Assembly (NCBI GenBank): GCA_050743385.1
Contig: JBOGFJ010000226.1
Coordinates: forward strand, 1-7,301
Direction of reading: 5' to 3'
Origin: JACDBD01 sp050743385
Lineage (GTDB): Bacteria > Actinomycetota > Acidimicrobiia > IMCC26256 > JACDBD01
Length of the DNA stretch: 7,301 bases
In this document: positions 5,743 through 7,301 of the stretch, piece after piece
How the letters are laid out: each line of letters opens with the position of its first letter
Position numbering within the stretch: the first letter of the stretch is position 1
Made by a program: the position numbers and the translations under genes
The notes under the pieces: generated by a model
What the model was told of the DNA's origin: nothing
The model's database searches: none
Seen by the model: the letters and a program-made list of their open reading frames with translations, nothing else

Positions 5743-6693
5743 ATGGGGCGTCGTGGGCTGCTGTTGCTCCTGGTGCTGCTGGCAGTGGCGGCTTGCCAGC
5801 CGGTCAAGAAGGCGCCCCCGCAGAACCCCTGGATCGAGAACCCGCCCGGTCTGCCGCCTGCGATTCCCGACGGTCCGCCACCGCCCAACTCCCCGACGCT
5901 GACGAAGACCGACTTCGTCACCGGGCTCAGCACCCCGTGGGACGTGGCGTTCCTGCCGAACGGCGAGATGCTGTTCGACGAGCGCGCCCGCGGTTCGGTC
6001 AAGGTTCGACACCTCAGCGGAGCGGTCGAGGAGATCATCGCGGCCGCGGACATCCCAGACCTCCTGACGGCGAACGAGTTCTTCGGACTGCTCGGCATGG
6101 CGGTCGATCCGCAGTTCGCGACCAACGGCTTCATCTACACCTGCTACACGGCCAAACCCCCCGCGGACGACATCCGCGTCGTGCGCTGGACGCTCGACCA
6201 AACGACACTCGACGTCACGAGCCGCACCCCCATCGTCACCGGGATCCCTCTCGCGCTCGCCCCCAACCTCGGTTGCCGCGTCCGGTTCGGTTTCGCCGAC
6301 GACCTGTGGATCACGACCGGCGACGTGCATAACGGGAACGTCCCTCAAGACCTCGGTGGACTGGGCGGCAAGATCCTTCGCGTCACCCGCGACGGTGCCC
6401 CTTACTCCGGTAATCCGTTCGGCACCCGCGTCTACACGTACGGCCACCGGAATCCACAGGGCATTGCGTTCGAGCCCGCGAGCGGCCAGCCGTACAGCAT
6501 CGAGCACGGGACCAACCGGGACGACGAGGTCAATCGGCTCACGCCCGGTGGGAACGGCGGATGGGACCCGAAGCCCGGGTACAACGAGAACGTTCCCATG
6601 ACCGACCTGGTGAAGTTCCCGAGAGCGATACCCGCTTTTCCGCATCCGGCGAGCGCTGACTGGGCCAGACGACCGTGCGATCCCACCGAGTGA
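5743..6693 (+). CDS. PQQ-dependent sugar dehydrogenase family lipoprotein, C-terminally broken, catalytic His replaced
   Basis: The protein starts with a lipoprotein signal (basic M-G-R-R, a Leu-rich helix, lipobox V-A-A-C with Cys18) and a Pro-rich linker (about 24-50). Next comes a six-bladed-propeller soluble glucose/aldose dehydrogenase domain: STPWDVAFLPNGE (63-75), GLLGMAVDPQFA (115-126), ITTGD (190-194), PQDLGGLGGKILRV (201-214), YTYGHRNPQGIAF (231-243), EHGTNRDDEVN (254-264) and GGWDPKPGYNENVPMTD (272-288). Such enzymes oxidise sugars with PQQ outside the membrane. Two oddities stand out. Where the family normally has His-x-G-C-R, this protein has N-L-G-C-R (Asn175), losing the expected catalytic base. 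The homology also stops after F-P-R-A-I-P-A (about residue 298), where W-S-S-G-x-P-T and a final blade should follow; the last 18 residues are unrelated and the protein stops at 316. It is probably a decayed gene or contains sequence errors; a non-catalytic propeller is possible. Confidence 0.8.
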   Translation: MGRRGLLLLLVLLAVAACQPVKKAPPQNPWIENPPGLPPAIPDGPPPPNSPTLTKTDFVTGLSTPWDVAFLPNGEMLFDERARGSVKVRHLSGAVEEIIAAADIPDLLTANEFFGLLGMAVDPQFATNGFIYTCYTAKPPADDIRVVRWTLDQTTLDVTSRTPIVTGIPLALAPNLGCRVRFGFADDLWITTGDVHNGNVPQDLGGLGGKILRVTRDGAPYSGNPFGTRVYTYGHRNPQGIAFEPASGQPYSIEHGTNRDDEVNRLTPGGNGGWDPKPGYNENVPMTDLVKFPRAIPAFPHPASADWARRPCDPTE

Positions 6694-6800
6694 CGCCTCT
6701 CCGAGTTGTTCCACGGCGCGACATACGGTCCCCGAGGACGCGTTGCTCGTCGTCAGCGCCTAGGGGCGTGGTACCTGGCGCTCGAAGAACGGCCTGAACG
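6637..6800 (+). pseudogene. Degraded 3' remnant of the sugar dehydrogenase, no intact gene
   Basis: After the frame breaks near 6636, the +1 frame briefly reads S-A-S-G-E (6638-6652), where the family has W-S-S-G-x-P, and then hits a TGA. Further on, another frame gives LFHGATYGP (about 6706-6732), loosely like the H/N-G-T-Y-G-R segment of the last blade. Only about 55 codons separate the break from the convergent ligase stop at 6801, too few for the missing blade. A frameshift plus internal loss is the simplest reading. I see no terminator or other feature between 6694 and 6800. Confidence 0.35.
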
Positions 6801-7301
6801 TCACGACGTGTTCCCCTCGCCCACGCCTCGCACCACTTCGCGCCCTGCCCGGCGCTGCGCTCGCAAGACGAACTTCTTGATCTTCCCGGACGGGGTGCGG
6901 GGGAACTCTTGAACCACGTGGATCTCCTCGGGCCACTTCGGCCGCGCCAACCCGGCCGCCTCGAGGTGTGCGCGGGTTGCGCCGAGCTCGGGGGCGACGG
7001 CGCCGGGGCGCAGCCGCAGGTACGCGCAGCCGTGCTCACCGAGGCGGGCATGGGGCGCGGCCACGACCGCGACCTCGGCGACACCGTCCATCCGGACGAG
7101 CAGTTCCTCGACTTCGGTGGCACTCACGTTCACGCCGCCCCGAATGATGATGTCCTTCTTGCGGTCGGTGATCGACAGGAAGCCGTCCTCGTCGAGCACT
7201 CCGATGTCACCGCTCGCGTACCAGCCGTCGCGATCGAAGGTCTCCGCCGTGAGTCCCGGTTCCACGTTCACGGCTCTCTTATAGGGAACGCGGCTCAGTA
7301 T
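6801..7301 (-). CDS. Acyl-CoA/aryl-CoA synthetase (AMP-binding), C-terminal domain, partial
   Basis: This is the C-terminal part of an ANL-superfamily adenylating ligase, which activates a carboxylate with ATP and joins it to CoA. Motifs are GWYASGDIG (the A7-like Asp that binds the AMP ribose), the hinge motif DRKKDIIIRGG (A8), NVSATEVEELL, and near the end PRTPSGKIKKF, holding the A10 lysine needed for adenylation. The segment A-A-P-H-A-R-L-G-E and the G-L-A-R-P-K-W-P-E block resemble cyclohexanecarboxylate-CoA and FadD-type ligases as I recall them; the substrate is not determinable. The frame stays open to base 7301, so the GTG at 7271 is not the start: the large N-terminal domain lies outside the window. 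The ten residues next to the edge fit the family's usual G-Y-x-N region poorly, hinting at an error or divergence there. The gene is convergent with the broken sugar dehydrogenase, and its own 3' end is intact (TGA at 6801-6803). Confidence 0.88.
   Translation of the reverse strand: MLSRVPYKRAVNVEPGLTAETFDRDGWYASGDIGVLDEDGFLSITDRKKDIIIRGGVNVSATEVEELLVRMDGVAEVAVVAAPHARLGEHGCAYLRLRPGAVAPELGATRAHLEAAGLARPKWPEEIHVVQEFPRTPSGKIKKFVLRAQRRAGREVVRGVGEGNTS

Noticed and set aside
5091..6714. Long minus-strand frames opposite the SDR and sugar dehydrogenase genes
   Set aside because: No recognisable motifs. Their composition is that of the antisense of well-supported plus-strand genes.

Overview
This 7.3 kb window is high-GC, gene-dense DNA with the codon bias of a high-GC actinobacterium. 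An F420-type luciferase-like oxidoreductase and two genes that look leaderless fit that placement, possibly an acidimicrobial lineage, though the window cannot settle the taxon. No rRNA, tRNA, CRISPR array, transposase or phage gene was seen.

Layout from left to right. (1) Bases 1-124 hold the 3' part of a DUF1772 gene on the minus strand. It abuts a family 2 glycosyltransferase on the plus strand (about 122-890) that lacks its N-terminus and carries a frameshift near 400-420. Both genes have lost the 5' ends that faced each other, as one deletion across a divergent pair (real or an assembly error) would produce. (2) 964-1794 (+) is an intact F420-type LLM oxidoreductase, probably read from a leaderless transcript. 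(3) Convergent to it, 1834-4455 (-) is a large DUF4062-STAND NTPase with a helical, TPR-like tail. Upstream of it on the same strand is a 72-aa two-helix membrane protein (4539-4757). (4) Divergent from that pair, 4878-5666 (+) is a short-chain dehydrogenase of the 3-alpha-hydroxysteroid dehydrogenase type. Its promoter is well formed, and an AACnnGTT palindrome lies inside it. (5) 5743-6693 (+) is a lipoprotein of the PQQ-dependent sugar dehydrogenase family. It is broken near its last propeller blade and has Asn where the family usually has its catalytic His. (6) 6801-7301 (-) is the C-terminal domain of an acyl-CoA or aryl-CoA synthetase that runs off the window.

The LLM oxidoreductase, SDR and CoA ligase are typical of actinobacterial lipid, steroid or alicyclic catabolism, but they do not form one operon here. 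The DUF4062-STAND protein is the most system-like element. It has the architecture of signal-sensing switch ATPases, some of which act in phage defence, but nothing in the window shows defence directly. Gene damage clusters near the two ends of the window, so assembly or sequencing error must be considered before any biological reading.
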